Positions 46,808 to 57,247 are shown, counted from the first letter of the stretch. The stretch is DNA of 64,000 nucleotides from an uncultured Cohaesibacter sp. (GCF_963667045.1 NZ_OY762934.1:124001-188000); one strand, 5' to 3'. Made by a program: numbers and translations. Notes: generated from the letters alone by a model not told the origin.

Positions 46808-48085
46808 ATGTTTGACATCAAGTGGATTCGCGAGAATGCAGAAGCATTCGACAAGGCTCAGGTTGCACGCGGAGCTGAAGCATCGTCATCCCGGCTCATC
46901 GCGCTGGATGAGGAGCGGGTTGCCGAGGTTCAGAAACTGCAGGATGCCCAGCAGCGTCGCAATGCGGCGTCGAAGGAAATCGGCAAAGCCAAAGGCTCGG
47001 GTGACGAGGAAAAGGCTGCGGCTCTGATGGCTGAAGTCAGCCAGCTCAAGGGTGCCATTCAGGAAGGTGAAGCCAAGACGCGTGACTTGCAGGATGCGCT
47101 GAGTGAGGCGCTTTCCAGCCTGCCGAACATTCCGCTCGACAGCGTGCCGGCTGGCAAGGACGAGAATGATAACGTCGTGCATCACACCTGGGGCGAAATT
47201 GTCGACAAGGGTTTTGAGCCGAAAGAGCATTATGAGCTGGGCGAAGCGCTCGGCATGATGGATTTCGAAACCGCTGCCAAGCTGTCCGGTTCGCGCTTCG
47301 TCGTGCTCAAGGGTCAGCTGGCCCGTCTGGAACGCGCCATCGGTCAGTTCATGATTGATACCCATATCAACGAGCATGGCTACGAGGAAGTTTCCGTGCC
47401 GACGCTTGTGCGGTCCGAAGTCATGTATGGCACCGGCCAGTTGCCCAAATTCGCCGAGGATGCCTTCCACACTGACGATGATCGCTGGCTGATCCCGACA
47501 TCCGAGGTGCCGCTGACCAACATGGTGCGCGAGAGCATCGTTGATGGTGACAAGCTGCCGATGCGCGTCACGGCGCTGTCTCACTGCTATCGTTCGGAGG
47601 CTGGCTCAGCTGGTCGCGATACCCGTGGCATGCTGCGCCAGCACCAGTTCACCAAGGTCGAGATGGTATCGATCACCGACGAGACCAGCTCCGTTGTCGA
47701 ACAGGAGCGGATGCTTGGCTGTGCAGAAGCCATTCTGCAGAAGCTCGGCGTGCCTTATCGTGTTGTGACCCTTTGCGTTGGCGACATGGGCTTCTCCGCT
47801 CGCCGCACCTTCGATATCGAGGCATGGCTGCCGGGGCAGAATACCTATCGTGAGATTTCCTCGGTTTCCACCTGTGGAGATTTCCAGGCTCGCCGCATGA
47901 ATGCGCGCTATCGCGATGTTGCTGACAAGACTGTCAAATATGTGCATACCTTGAACGGCTCCGGCGTTGCTGTCGGCCGTTGTCTGATTGCTGTCATGGA
48001 AAATTACCAGACTGCAGACGGATCCATCGTGATCCCTGACGTGTTGCGGCCATATATGGGCGGTCTGGAAAAGATTTCTGCCTGA
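46808..48085 (+). CDS. serS: Seryl-tRNA synthetase
   Basis: Class-II synthetase. The 425 residues show the long N-terminal coiled-coil arm (about 30-100, rich in Ala/Glu/Lys/Gln) that holds tRNA-Ser, then the catalytic core with [30 protein letters not shown] (motif 2) and [19 protein letters not shown] (motif 3). Start ATG at 46808 ([10 protein letters not shown] is the usual N-terminus). Usual neighbours tat and surE. Confidence 0.97.
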   Translation: MFDIKWIRENAEAFDKAQVARGAEASSSRLIALDEERVAEVQKLQDAQQRRNAASKEIGKAKGSGDEEKAAALMAEVSQLKGAIQEGEAKTRDLQDALSEALSSLPNIPLDSVPAGKDENDNVVHHTWGEIVDKGFEPKEHYELGEALGMMDFETAAKLSGSRFVVLKGQLARLERAIGQFMIDTHINEHGYEEVSVPTLVRSEVMYGTGQLPKFAEDAFHTDDDRWLIPTSEVPLTNMVRESIVDGDKLPMRVTALSHCYRSEAGSAGRDTRGMLRQHQFTKVEMVSITDETSSVVEQERMLGCAEAILQKLGVPYRVVTLCVGDMGFSARRTFDIEAWLPGQNTYREISSVSTCGDFQARRMNARYRDVADKTVKYVHTLNGSGVAVGRCLIAVMENYQTADGSIVIPDVLRPYMGGLEKISA

Positions 48086-48215
48086 GGCCATCGGCTTCGA
48101 CAGGTACCATAACGCATGGGACCCGGTCCTTATGATCGGGTCTTGTGTGCTCTTCCTTTTCTGCGTGCGGCTGTCTGCATGCGGGCTTTGCAACTTTGAC
48201 TGACGAGGGAATGAA

Positions 48216-48968
48216 ATGCGTATTCTTCTGACCAATGATGATGGAATCAATGCACCCGGCCTTCAGGTGCTGGAGAAAATTGCGCACGCTCTCTCTGACG
48301 ATGTCTGGGTTGTCGCACCGGAAACCGAACAGTCCGGCATGGCCCATTCGCTGACCCTGCATGACCCGTTGCGGATGCGCAAGCTCGGCGAGAAGCGCTA
48401 TGCGGTTCACGGGACGCCGACCGATTGCGTGATCATGGGCGTTGACCACATTCTGGATGGCCGTCCGGATCTGGTGCTTTCCGGCGTCAACCGGGGGCAG
48501 AACATGGCTGAAGACGTAACCTACTCAGGTACGGTTGCTGGCGCTATGGAAGGTGTTCTGCTCGGCATCAGGTCCATCGCGCTCAGTCAGTCCTATAGCT
48601 GGGAAAGTTGTGAACCGTTTGACTGGAGCGCAGCAGAAGACCATGGCGCCCGCGTGGTCAAGGATCTGCTGGAGCATAGCCTGCCGCGTCAGACCTTGCT
48701 CAATGTGAATTTCCCTGCATGCCCTGCCGATGAAGTGGAAGAAGTGGTCTATACGCGTCAGGGCAAGCGCGATCAGGCGCATCTGAATGTGGTTCCACGG
48801 GTTGATACGCGCGGATTGTCCTATTTCTGGCTCGGTTTTGAAGACCGCCGCTCAAATCCGGACGAAGGAACCGATTTGCACGCTGTGATGCATAAGAAAA
48901 TTTCGGTTACACCGCTGCATCTCGATATGACGGACAACGCTACGCTTGCTGTCTTGAAAAAGGGATAG
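48216..48968 (+). CDS. surE: 5'-nucleotidase SurE
   Basis: Stationary-phase survival phosphatase acting on nucleoside monophosphates (and sometimes polyphosphate). 250 residues with the metal motif ILLTNDDGINAPGL, GTPTDCVIMG and LSGVNRGQN. GAGGGAA Shine-Dalgarno. In relatives pcm (protein repair methyltransferase) follows surE; here the NlpD-like gene follows directly. Confidence 0.95.
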   Translation: MRILLTNDDGINAPGLQVLEKIAHALSDDVWVVAPETEQSGMAHSLTLHDPLRMRKLGEKRYAVHGTPTDCVIMGVDHILDGRPDLVLSGVNRGQNMAEDVTYSGTVAGAMEGVLLGIRSIALSQSYSWESCEPFDWSAAEDHGARVVKDLLEHSLPRQTLLNVNFPACPADEVEEVVYTRQGKRDQAHLNVVPRVDTRGLSYFWLGFEDRRSNPDEGTDLHAVMHKKISVTPLHLDMTDNATLAVLKKG

Positions 48969-49032
48969 TCCCTGTATCTGTCGTATTATCAAACGCTTAA
49001 TTGCGTTTTTTCGACATTTTCCAGTTTTTTGC

Positions 49033-49066
49033 AAGGTCGTGACACCAGAGTGTTGCGGCCTTTTTT
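49033..49066 (+). terminator. Terminator after surE
   Basis: A 13-bp stem with three G-U pairs: AAGGTCGTGACAC (49033-49045), loop CAGA, then GTGTTGCGGCCTT (49050-49062) continuing into a T-run. Confidence 0.8.
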
Positions 49067-49208
49067 GTGTGTTCGCGAATAAATGATCCGGTAACCACAG
49101 AATGCGTCGTTCGTTACGAATTTAGAGGCTGTTTTAAAGGTTTGGAAAGGATACCGCGATTAAATTGGTATCAACATGTGGGGTGTTGTGCGTTTAACCG
49201 GTGTTGGT

Positions 49209-51266
49209 ATGGACTATTCAGTATTGCGTAAGCTTCTATCTACGACTTCATTGCTGACCGTGGCGGCTACGCTTGCAGCCTGCAGTGGCGGTGTGGAGCG
49301 TTTTGGGACGCCCGGATCAGGGTTCACTTCCAATCAGAACGAGATTTTCACCAATTCGGTCAGTTCTCAGCCTCTTCCGGCAGTGGCCAATCAGCCCATG
49401 CCTGCAGCGGTTTCACCAAATCAGGTTGCGGTATCTCGCTCGACACCCGTTTACACGGAGCCGTCCTATCAGGCTCAGGTGCCCGTTTATCGCCAGCCGG
49501 CTTATACTGACCCGACCGTTAGGACACAGTCTCCTGTTTCTCTGACAACCGGGTCGGCCAATCGTTCGACCAATAACTATCCTGCCCAAGCCTATTCGAT
49601 GCCTAGTGCGCCGTCCGGCAGTCAGGGGTCATCCCGGACGGTTTATGTGGATGTGCCAGTGCGCAACGAGGCGAATGTCTATGCCTCGCGGTCGTCGGTC
49701 GATCCGTCTGTGCTCAATGGGCCTCCGGTTGTTGTGTCTCAGTTCAATTCGCTGCCACATGATGCGCCGCGCACGAAGATGAATGTTGCCTCGGCTCCTG
49801 CCTATGGGGCTCAGCGGATGCCGGTTTCGGTTCCTGTTGTTGCGCAGACACAGGTTCAGCAGGCCTCGGAGCCATCTCGTTTCAGTGTTGCTCGGCTGTT
49901 CTCTCTGCCGAAGAATGCGCCCAAGTCCAGAGACATCGACTATACGTCGACCGCTTCTATCACGCCGCCAAATCCGATTCCTGGCGGGACGCAATATTCC
50001 GGTTCCTATACTACGCAGTCCATCAATGCGCAGCCTCCTGTTGCTTCGAGTGGCGGAATGGCGCGGACCAGTGGGCAGTGGACAAGCGTTGGCGGCACCA
50101 TGGTGACGGTCGAGCGGGGCGAAGATCTTCAGTCTTTGTCGCGTCGATATGGTGTGCCATCCAAGGCGATTGCAGACGTCAATGGCCTGGTTGATCAGAG
50201 CTTTGTTGCACCAGGTCAGAAAATGCTGATTCCTGTTTTCCAACAGCCTAACTATCAGAATTATGCGTCGAACCAGCCGTCTGCACCTCAGGTCAACGCT
50301 GCGCCGATGCAGGTGGCGTCAATCAGTCCTGATGTGGCCACGATGCCCTTTGTGATGCGTGTGCCCAAGGGCAATCCACTGAGGCTGCGTGGTCAGTCGG
50401 CCTATGGTCAGCAGATGGTCAAGCTGCAGCAGAATGCAAATGCCGAGAACCGCCATATGGTAACGCCGGGCGAAACATTGGGCGGCATTGCCAGTCGGTA
50501 TCAGGTCTCGCCGCGTGCGTTGGCTCAGGCCAACGGTATGTCTGTTGATGCTCCGTTGCGCATGGGGCAGCGCCTGCATATTCCGCGTGCGAACCAGAGT
50601 GGCGGTATCGACTACACCACCACAGCCTCAATCAACAGCAACGCTGCCGGTGCCAATGATACTGCTGCGGCCTCTGCCTATGCTGCAATCTCGGCTGTAC
50701 CAAAGGCAAAGCCGCGCTGGGTGAAGGAAATGGCTTCCAGGGCCAAGCCGAGCAGACGTCAGCAGGTGGCTTCGGTTGACAATGCGGTCGGGCTGCCGAC
50801 TGAAGTTTCAACGCCAGTGGCGGCTTCCGCTCCGGTCAGCGCGGCGCCGGTTGCTGCGGTCTCCACTAATGCCAACCCGGTGCTGGATGATGATTCAAAG
50901 TTCCGCTGGCCGGTTCGTGGTCGCATCATCTCCGGATTTGGTGCCAACAACGGTGGGGCTCGCAACGAGGGCATCAACCTGTCGGTTCCGATGGGCTCTT
51001 CCATCCGCGTGGCTGAGAGCGGCACGGTCATCTATGCTGGTGACGAGCTGAAAATGTATGGCAACTTCATTCTCGTTCGTCATCCGAATGGCTGGGTGAC
51101 CGCCTATGCACACAACGAAAAGATCCTTGTCAGCAAGGGCCAGCATGTCCGCCGTGGTCAGATTATTGCCGAGGCTGGCAGCTCGGGCAACGTGACCAGC
51201 CCGCAGCTTCACTTCGAGCTGCGCATCAAGGGTGATCCGGTCGATCCGGTGCCTTATCTGATCTAG
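49209..51266 (+). CDS. nlpD: NlpD-like lipoprotein: two LysM domains and degenerate LytM domain
   Basis: A 685-residue outer-membrane-type lipoprotein (lipobox LAAC, Cys25 from the ATG at 49209). A very long, Pro/Gln/Ser-rich region follows, then LysM 1 (about 300-347, VTVERGEDLQSLSRRYGVPS) and LysM 2 (about 415-465, VTPGETLGGIASRYQVSP), and a C-terminal M23/LytM domain (about 560-685). In the LytM zinc site the first motif reads RNEGINL (Asn586 and Asn590 in place of the His and Asp of HxxxD), while the later HxH (LHFEL) is kept. This matches catalytically inactive NlpD/EnvC-type amidase activators. In Rhizobiales this gene follows surE-pcm. Confidence 0.9.
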   Translation: MDYSVLRKLLSTTSLLTVAATLAACSGGVERFGTPGSGFTSNQNEIFTNSVSSQPLPAVANQPMPAAVSPNQVAVSRSTPVYTEPSYQAQVPVYRQPAYTDPTVRTQSPVSLTTGSANRSTNNYPAQAYSMPSAPSGSQGSSRTVYVDVPVRNEANVYASRSSVDPSVLNGPPVVVSQFNSLPHDAPRTKMNVASAPAYGAQRMPVSVPVVAQTQVQQASEPSRFSVARLFSLPKNAPKSRDIDYTSTASITPPNPIPGGTQYSGSYTTQSINAQPPVASSGGMARTSGQWTSVGGTMVTVERGEDLQSLSRRYGVPSKAIADVNGLVDQSFVAPGQKMLIPVFQQPNYQNYASNQPSAPQVNAAPMQVASISPDVATMPFVMRVPKGNPLRLRGQSAYGQQMVKLQQNANAENRHMVTPGETLGGIASRYQVSPRALAQANGMSVDAPLRMGQRLHIPRANQSGGIDYTTTASINSNAAGANDTAAASAYAAISAVPKAKPRWVKEMASRAKPSRRQQVASVDNAVGLPTEVSTPVAASAPVSAAPVAAVSTNANPVLDDDSKFRWPVRGRIISGFGANNGGARNEGINLSVPMGSSIRVAESGTVIYAGDELKMYGNFILVRHPNGWVTAYAHNEKILVSKGQHVRRGQIIAEAGSSGNVTSPQLHFELRIKGDPVDPVPYLI

Positions 51267-51287
51267 AAAGCTTGAAGACAGAAATTG

Positions 51288-51317
51288 AAAAGCCGTCGCT
51301 CGTGAGTGACGGCTTTT
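51288..51317. terminator. Terminator between nlpD and cinA
   Basis: AAAAGCCGTC (51288-51297) pairs with GACGGCTTTT (51308-51317) in a compact hairpin, T-runs on both strands; serves the convergent genes. Confidence 0.85.
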
Positions 51318-51341
51318 GTGTCGCTGCAAATGAAACGGAAT

Positions 51342-51860
51342 CTATTCAGTTGCAATGAAATGTTTTTGGGTCATCGCTTCGATGAGCATGATCATGGCGT
51401 GTTCAACAGTGGCGGCGCGTACGTTTTCGCGATCCATGGCGGCGAAGATTTTCCGGTCATGGGCTTGCGGGTAGTGTCTGGAAGACACGGCAAAATGTAC
51501 GAGCCCGACCGGCTTTTCGTCCGAACCGCCACCAGGGCCGGCGATGCCTGTCACTGCAACGGCGAAGTCGGCATTGGAATGGCTGAGGGCGCCGTCCGCC
51601 ATGGCCCGGGCGACTTCTTCGCTGACAGCGCCAAATTCCTCGATCATCGCGGCCGGTACATCAAGCACTTCGGTTTTGGCCTCGTTGGAATAGGTGGCAA
51701 AGCCGCGATCAAAGGCGGTTGAGGCACCGGGGATTTCCGTCAGGGTGGCGCTGATCATGCCTGCGGTGCAGGATTCCGCTGTTGCAATCTTGTAGTTGCT
51801 CTCGCTTGCCAGTTCGAGAACCTGATTGGCCTGCTCGATTGCATCCATGGTTACATACAT
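51342..51860 (-). CDS. cinA: CinA C-terminal domain protein (nicotinamide-nucleotide amidase)
   Basis: 172-residue stand-alone CinA C-terminal domain, which deamidates NMN in NAD recycling (PncC activity). Motifs ATAESCTAG and AVTGIAGPGGGSDEKPVGLV are present; no N-terminal MoCF domain. Shine-Dalgarno AAGGA. Lies 84 bases after ispDF on the same strand, the usual order, but the lipA-coq10 pair that commonly precedes it is about 19 kb away. Confidence 0.93.
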   Translation of the reverse strand: MYVTMDAIEQANQVLELASESNYKIATAESCTAGMISATLTEIPGASTAFDRGFATYSNEAKTEVLDVPAAMIEEFGAVSEEVARAMADGALSHSNADFAVAVTGIAGPGGGSDEKPVGLVHFAVSSRHYPQAHDRKIFAAMDRENVRAATVEHAMIMLIEAMTQKHFIATE

Positions 51861-51944
51861 CGTTCATCCTTTCTTGAAGGCGAGGCGGAGTGCAGGGCAG
51901 GGTGCCGGGTTGTCGCAACGCTTCAATTCTGGTGTTGGCAGCGA

Positions 51945-53192
51945 TTAGTCTTCGGTTTCCGGCAGGCGTACGCAAACGGTTGCGATGGCGGCAATGCCTT
52001 CCTTTCGTCCGGTGAAACCCAGACGTTCAGAGGTCGTTGCCTTGACGCTGACGCGGTCCATGGCAATGCTGCAGATTTCGGCAATGGACGTGCGGATAGC
52101 CGGGCGGTGCGGGCCGATTTTTGGGGCCTCGCAGATGATGGTCATGTCGATATTGGAAATCTTTCCACCCCGCTCAATGACGCGCCGGACGGCATCTTTC
52201 AGAAACAGATCTGAGGCTGCCCCTTTCCACTGCGGGTCCGAGGGTGGGAAATGGGTTCCGATGTCACCATCGGCGATGGCGCCTAGCAGGGCGTCCGTTA
52301 TGGCATGAAGTCCGACGTCGGCGTCCGAATGACCCTTGAGCTTCTTGTCGTGGGGAATGGCGATACCGCCGATAATGACTGCTGTTCCTTCTTCGAAGGC
52401 GTGAACGTCATAGCCGGTCCCAACCCTGATGTCAGTCAGGGGGCGGGGGGCGGGTTCGGTCAGGCCCATCATGGTTTCGGCCATCGTCAGGTCTTCCTTG
52501 CTGGTCAGTTTGCGGTTGGAGGGGCTTCCCTCAACGATATAGACGGTTTCGCCCACCCATTCGGCGACCAGAGCATCGTCGGTGAAATGGTCGATATTCT
52601 GAAGGTTGGCTTTCCGGTGTGCTTCGAGAATGAAGGCATAGTCGAAGGCTTGTGGCGTCTGGGCCGACCAGAGCGTGCTGCGGTCTATGGTCTCGATGAT
52701 CGCGCCGTCGCTATCGACCCTCTTGATGGTGTCGGTGACGGGCGTGGCAACAAGGCAGGCCTTGTGGGTTGCAAGCGTCACGAAACAGCGATCCAGAATC
52801 GTGCGTGTGACGAAGGGGCGCGCAGCGTCGTGGATGAGCACCAGACGCGGTGCAGTCTGCTCCAGTGCCTTGAGGCCATTGTAGACCGAAATCTGGCGTG
52901 TCGTGCCGCCCACGACTGCGGGCAGCAGCTTGGCGCGTGCTTCTGCGGCATGGGGTCCTTCAAGCAAGGGGGCGATCACGTCGCGATATAGCTGTTCGTC
53001 GTGTGGCCCGATGACCACCTGGATGCTGTCAACCTGATCGTTGGTGAGAAATATCTCGATCGTGCGCTGCAGAACGGGTTTGCCGCCTATTTCAACATAT
53101 TGTTTGGCCACGTTGTCCGAGTTGCGTCTGGCGCGACTGCCTGATCCGGCGGCAACAATGAGGGCTGCGCATGACATTGTGTTCTGTTCCAT
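51945..53192 (-). CDS. ispDF: Bifunctional IspD/IspF isoprenoid enzyme
   Basis: Catalyses two steps of the MEP pathway, cytidylyl transfer to MEP and formation of MEcPP. Residues about 1-230 are IspD (LIVAAGSGSRA, VLIHDAARPFV); residues about 255-412 are IspF (VGTGYDVHAF, KLKGHSDADVGLHAITDAL, AIAAIATV). The 415-residue fusion is typical of alphaproteobacteria. ATG at 53192 or 53177. Divergent from dusB, sharing a promoter region. Confidence 0.96.
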   Translation of the reverse strand: MEQNTMSCAALIVAAGSGSRARRNSDNVAKQYVEIGGKPVLQRTIEIFLTNDQVDSIQVVIGPHDEQLYRDVIAPLLEGPHAAEARAKLLPAVVGGTTRQISVYNGLKALEQTAPRLVLIHDAARPFVTRTILDRCFVTLATHKACLVATPVTDTIKRVDSDGAIIETIDRSTLWSAQTPQAFDYAFILEAHRKANLQNIDHFTDDALVAEWVGETVYIVEGSPSNRKLTSKEDLTMAETMMGLTEPAPRPLTDIRVGTGYDVHAFEEGTAVIIGGIAIPHDKKLKGHSDADVGLHAITDALLGAIADGDIGTHFPPSDPQWKGAASDLFLKDAVRRVIERGGKISNIDMTIICEAPKIGPHRPAIRTSIAEICSIAMDRVSVKATTSERLGFTGRKEGIAAIATVCVRLPETED

Positions 53193-53396
53193 GGTCTCAC
53201 GGCATATGCTTGGGTGCGGCGATTCGGAGGGCTTGATGAAATCTCTGGTTCTGTTATCTCAGATTACCATTTGTTTTTGCATTGCCAGCCGGTTGCCTGC
53301 AAGAATAGCGATTGCATTTGTTCGCTGTTAGGCATTTCATGAAAAAGAAGCCGTGGTCAAGGCATCTTTGGAGCAGCTTGTTCACTTAGGGTGTTA

Positions 53397-53452
53397 ATGA
53401 TCAAAAATTGATCATCGAATTTGCTTGCACATTAATTAGGCAGAGATATACT
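53397..53452 (+). promoter_or_regulatory. dusB-ntrBC promoter with upstream palindrome
   Basis: A strong sigma-70-like promoter: -35 TTGCAC (53425-53430), spacer 16, -10 TATACT (53447-53452), start near 53459, ahead of dusB. Just upstream lies a perfect 19-base palindrome, ATGATCAA (53397-53404), AAA, TTGATCAT (53408-53415), 9 bases before the -35. The pair suggests an activator or repressor site. The element does not match the NtrC consensus (TGCACN5GGTGCA). Confidence 0.6.
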
Positions 53453-53487
53453 GTTTAATGTTGTGAGTTTTGAAAGCTGATCTCCTT

Positions 53488-54525
53488 ATGCCATCGCTTC
53501 CGTTTCATAGGGCTGGAAACAGCCTGAAAGTTGGCTCCGTTGCCTTGCCAAACGGCGTGTTTCTTGCGCCGATGTCAGGGATCACGGATCTGCCGTTTCG
53601 CATGCTTGCGAAACGCTTTGGTGCGGGGCTGGTGATTTCTGAGATGGTGGCCAGCAGGGCCTTTGCCGTCGGGCAGGAAGAAATGCGCCTGAGGGCCGAG
53701 GGTCAGGGCATGGATGTGCATGCGGTTCAACTGGCGGGCAATCAGGCTGACTGGATGGCGGAAGCTGCGCGTCTTTCCGAAGGGGCAGGGGCATCACTCA
53801 TCGATATCAATATGGGTTGCCCGGCCAAGCGGGTGATCTCGGGCTATTCCGGTTCTGCCCTGATGCGGGATCTGGATCAGGCCCTGCGTCTGATTGATGC
53901 TGTTCTGGGCGCGGTCTCGGTTCCGGTGACCGTCAAGATGCGTCTTGGCTGGGATGATGACAGCCACAATGCCGCCGAGCTGGCCAGGAGAGCCGAGCAG
54001 AGTGGCGTTGCCATGGTGACCGTTCACGGGCGCACGCGCAATCAGTTCTACAAGGGACGGGCAGACTGGCGAGCCATTCGCAAGGTTGCTGAGGTGGTGT
54101 CCATTCCGCTGGTCGCCAATGGTGATATCTTGTGCGAAGAGGATGCTGTTGCCTGCCTTGAACAATCCGGCGCGGACTGTGTCATGGTCGGGCGCGGTGC
54201 CTATGGGCGCCCGTGGCTGCCCGGATTTATCGCCCATTATCTTCAGACGGGCGAATTCATGGACGCGCTGTCCGGCGGGGAGCTTCTGGAGCTTGTTCTG
54301 GAGCACTATGACGCAATGCTTGACTGTTATCCGGATGTGGTGGGTGTGCGGTGCGCTCGCAAACATCTGGGCTGGTACATGGATGGTGTCCTTGAGGGCG
54401 CCAGTTCCGTTTCATCTGAACTCTCTCAATTGAGAAAAGTCATTATAACCGCAGAGGAGCCTCAAACGGTGCGCATTGCCTTGCGCGAGTTTTTTGGCGC
54501 TGCTGCGGAGAGGCACGTAGCATGA
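53488..54525 (+). CDS. dusB: tRNA-dihydrouridine synthase DusB
   Basis: Flavoenzyme that reduces uridines in tRNA. Barrel motifs: [21 protein letters not shown] (catalytic Cys111 from the ATG at 53488), VKMRLGW (catalytic Lys) and [11 protein letters not shown]. The ATG at 53488 is chosen; a TTG at 53470 is possible, neither has a clear Shine-Dalgarno. dusB (formerly nifR3) leads dusB-ntrB-ntrC as in other alphaproteobacteria; its end overlaps ntrB by 4 bases. Confidence 0.94.
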   Translation: MPSLPFHRAGNSLKVGSVALPNGVFLAPMSGITDLPFRMLAKRFGAGLVISEMVASRAFAVGQEEMRLRAEGQGMDVHAVQLAGNQADWMAEAARLSEGAGASLIDINMGCPAKRVISGYSGSALMRDLDQALRLIDAVLGAVSVPVTVKMRLGWDDDSHNAAELARRAEQSGVAMVTVHGRTRNQFYKGRADWRAIRKVAEVVSIPLVANGDILCEEDAVACLEQSGADCVMVGRGAYGRPWLPGFIAHYLQTGEFMDALSGGELLELVLEHYDAMLDCYPDVVGVRCARKHLGWYMDGVLEGASSVSSELSQLRKVIITAEEPQTVRIALREFFGAAAERHVA

Positions 54526-55631
54526 TCGATAGTAAAAAGGGCAGCAGCCTTGCCAACAACCCCTATCAGGCGATGATGAGCGCTTTGCCGCATCCCATTG
54601 TCATGGTCGACAAGAACGGGTTCGTTGCCGCTGCCAATGATATGGCGCAGTTTTTCTTCCAGTCGAGTGCGTCCCACCTGCGCAAACAGCGACTGTCCGA
54701 GCTTTTGCCGTTTGGCAGCCCCGTTCTGGCGCTGGTTGATCAGGCGCGGGACAGACTTGCGCCGGTCAATGAATATCGCGTCGACATTTCCAACCCCCGG
54801 ATCGGTGTCGAGAAGGTGGTTGATGTCTATGCCGCACCGGTGCCCGACATGACGGGGGCTGTGACGGTGATGTTGCAGGAGCGCTCGATTGCCGACAAGA
54901 TGGACCGCCAATTGACCCATCGCGATGCGGCCCGTTCGGTTACCGGCCTTGCTTCGATGCTTGGCCACGAGGTGAAGAACCCGCTCTCCGGTATTCGCGG
55001 CGCTGCCCAGTTGCTGGAAAGTTCCGTTTCGGATGAAGACCGGGCTTTGACGCAGCTGATCACGCAGGAGACCGATCGGATCGTTCGCCTGATCGACCGC
55101 ATGGAAGTCTTTTCCGACCAGCGGCCAGTGGAGCGTGAGGCGGTCAACATCCATGTGGTGCTCGACCGCGTCAAGCAGCTTGCCAAGGCCGAATTCGGCG
55201 ACAAGATCCGCATTGTCGAACAGTATGACCCGTCCCTGCCTTCCGTTCACGCCAATCAGGACCAACTGGTTCAGGTGTTCCTGAATCTGGTCAAGAATGC
55301 GTCCGAGGCGGTGATCGAGGTGCCTGATCCGGAGATCGTGTTGACCACGGCCTTCCGGCCCGGCATTCGCATTCAGGTTCCCGGCTCGAGCGAGAAGACC
55401 TCTCTGCCGCTGGAAATCTGCGTAAAGGACAACGGACCGGGCATTCCCAAGGAGCTTGAGGACTGCCTGTTCGATCCGTTTGTGACGTCCAAGACCAACG
55501 GGTCCGGCCTCGGGCTGGCTCTGGTTGCCAAGTTGATCGGGGATCATGGCGGCGTTATCGAGTTTGACGGTTCTGGTCGACAGACCATTTTCCGGGTCAT
55601 GCTGCCCACAAGCGATCTGGATCAGTTATAG
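54522..55631 (+). CDS. ntrB: Nitrogen regulation sensor kinase NtrB (GlnL)
   Basis: Soluble histidine kinase that with PII controls NtrC. 369 residues: N-terminal PAS-like domain (about 15-120), dimerisation/phosphoacceptor region with [13 protein letters not shown] (His149), and an ATPase domain with [10 protein letters not shown] (N box), [11 protein letters not shown] (G1) and [12 protein letters not shown] (G2). Cytoplasmic, no membrane segment. Overlaps the dusB end (ATGA) and precedes ntrC by 14 bases. Confidence 0.96.
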   Translation: MIDSKKGSSLANNPYQAMMSALPHPIVMVDKNGFVAAANDMAQFFFQSSASHLRKQRLSELLPFGSPVLALVDQARDRLAPVNEYRVDISNPRIGVEKVVDVYAAPVPDMTGAVTVMLQERSIADKMDRQLTHRDAARSVTGLASMLGHEVKNPLSGIRGAAQLLESSVSDEDRALTQLITQETDRIVRLIDRMEVFSDQRPVEREAVNIHVVLDRVKQLAKAEFGDKIRIVEQYDPSLPSVHANQDQLVQVFLNLVKNASEAVIEVPDPEIVLTTAFRPGIRIQVPGSSEKTSLPLEICVKDNGPGIPKELEDCLFDPFVTSKTNGSGLGLALVAKLIGDHGGVIEFDGSGRQTIFRVMLPTSDLDQL

Positions 55632-55645
55632 GAGTTTGGACCACC

Positions 55646-57079
55646 ATGCCTAAAGGGACAATCCTGCTAGCGGATGACGATACTGCAATCCGTACAGTGC
55701 TCAATCAGGCACTGTCTCGTGCCGGATATACTGTGCGTCTGACTTCGAATGCGACAACGCTGTGGAGTTGGATCTCGCAAGGCGAAGGCGACCTCGTCAT
55801 TACCGATGTCGTGATGCCTGACGAGAACATCTTCGATGTGCTGCCTCGCATCAAGAAGGCCAGACCTCATTTGCCTGTCATTGTCATGAGCGCGCAAAAT
55901 ACCTTCATGACGGCGATCAAGGCCTCTGAGCGTGGTGCCTATGAATATCTGCCCAAACCGTTCGACCTCAAGGAACTGATCAACATCGCCGGGCGGGCGC
56001 TTTCAGAGCCGCGTCCGAGCCTGCAGCCATCGGAAGATGACGGCTCGGACATTCCGCTGATCGGTCGCTCGGCTGCCATGCAGGACATCTATCGGATGCT
56101 GGCCCGGTTGATGCAGAATGACCTCACCGTCATGATCACCGGTGAGAGCGGCACGGGTAAGGAACTGGTTGCCCGGGCGTTGCATGACTATGGCAAGCGT
56201 CGCAAGGGGCCGTTCGTGGCCATCAACATGGCGGCCATCCCGAAGGACCTCATTGAATCCGAGCTTTTCGGCCACGAGAAGGGCTCGTTCACCGGTGCCC
56301 ACGGGCGTTCGGCGGGCAAGTTCGAAATGGCCGAGGGGGGGACACTGTTCCTCGACGAGATCGGCGACATGCCGATGGAAGCCCAGACCCGTCTGCTGCG
56401 TGTTCTCCAGCAGGGCGAATACACCACCGTTGGCGGTCGTACGCCGATCAAGACCAACGTCAGGATTGTCGCTGCCACCAACAAGGACCTGCAATCGCTC
56501 ATTCATCAGGGTCTGTTCCGCGAAGACCTGTTCTTCCGCCTCAACGTTGTGCCGATGCGCCTGCCGCCATTGCGGGAACGCGCCGAAGACATCAAGGATC
56601 TGGTGCGCCATTTCTTTGCGCTTGGCGAGCGGGAAGGGTTGCCGGTCAAACAGATCCAGCCGGATGCCCTTGACGTCATGTTGCGCTATCGCTGGCCAGG
56701 CAACGTGCGCGAGCTTGAAAACCTCGTTCGCCGTCTTGCCGCGCTCTATCCGCAGGACACGATCACGGCCAACCAGATCGAGAATGAGCTCAATCAGATC
56801 AGCCTGTCCACCGATATTCAGCCGGAACAGAAGGTGCAGAATCTGGCCGGGGCCATGGAATCCTATCTGGAACAGCTGTTCAAGGAGTTTGGCGACAACC
56901 TGCCGCCTCCGGGGCTGTACCATCGTCTGCTGCGCGAAATCGAGTATCCGCTGATTTGCGCCTCTCTGGCTGCAACCAAGGGCAATCAGATCAAGACCGC
57001 AGAACTGCTCGGGCTCAACCGGAACACCCTGCGAAAGAAAATCAAGGACCTCGATATTCAGGTTGTTCGCGGCGCTTAA
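55646..57079 (+). CDS. ntrC: Nitrogen regulator NtrC (GlnG)
   Basis: Sigma-54-dependent activator of nitrogen genes, partner of NtrB. 477 residues: REC domain with phosphoacceptor Asp54 in [14 protein letters not shown]+ domain with Walker [10 protein letters not shown], the sigma-54 contact motif GSFTGA (from [15 protein letters not shown]) and Walker [10 protein letters not shown], and a C-terminal Fis-type HTH ([14 protein letters not shown]). Complete and canonical, unlike NtrX below. Confidence 0.97.
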   Translation: MPKGTILLADDDTAIRTVLNQALSRAGYTVRLTSNATTLWSWISQGEGDLVITDVVMPDENIFDVLPRIKKARPHLPVIVMSAQNTFMTAIKASERGAYEYLPKPFDLKELINIAGRALSEPRPSLQPSEDDGSDIPLIGRSAAMQDIYRMLARLMQNDLTVMITGESGTGKELVARALHDYGKRRKGPFVAINMAAIPKDLIESELFGHEKGSFTGAHGRSAGKFEMAEGGTLFLDEIGDMPMEAQTRLLRVLQQGEYTTVGGRTPIKTNVRIVAATNKDLQSLIHQGLFREDLFFRLNVVPMRLPPLRERAEDIKDLVRHFFALGEREGLPVKQIQPDALDVMLRYRWPGNVRELENLVRRLAALYPQDTITANQIENELNQISLSTDIQPEQKVQNLAGAMESYLEQLFKEFGDNLPPPGLYHRLLREIEYPLICASLAATKGNQIKTAELLGLNRNTLRKKIKDLDIQVVRGA

Positions 57080-57105
57080 GGCCTTGATTTGACATGGCAA
57101 TGGTT

Positions 57106-57131
57106 CATCTGTGCTCTTTTTGACACAGATG
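57106..57131. terminator. Hairpin between ntrC and ntrY
   Basis: Perfect 8-bp repeat CATCTGTG (57106-57113) with CACAGATG (57124-57131), loop 10, followed by TGGCCTTTT. A weak terminator for ntrBC or an operator; the spacer also holds TTGACA at 57120-57125 with no good -10. Confidence 0.45.
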
Positions 57132-57247
57132 TGGCCTTTTGCATGGACAGTTTCACCGAGAGCTGTCACATTTAAGCAACAATTTCGTTGGATAGAAGGG
57201 GCGATTCCCTCTATTGGGTTGTCCCTTTTCGCGAGGATTTGCTGCTG

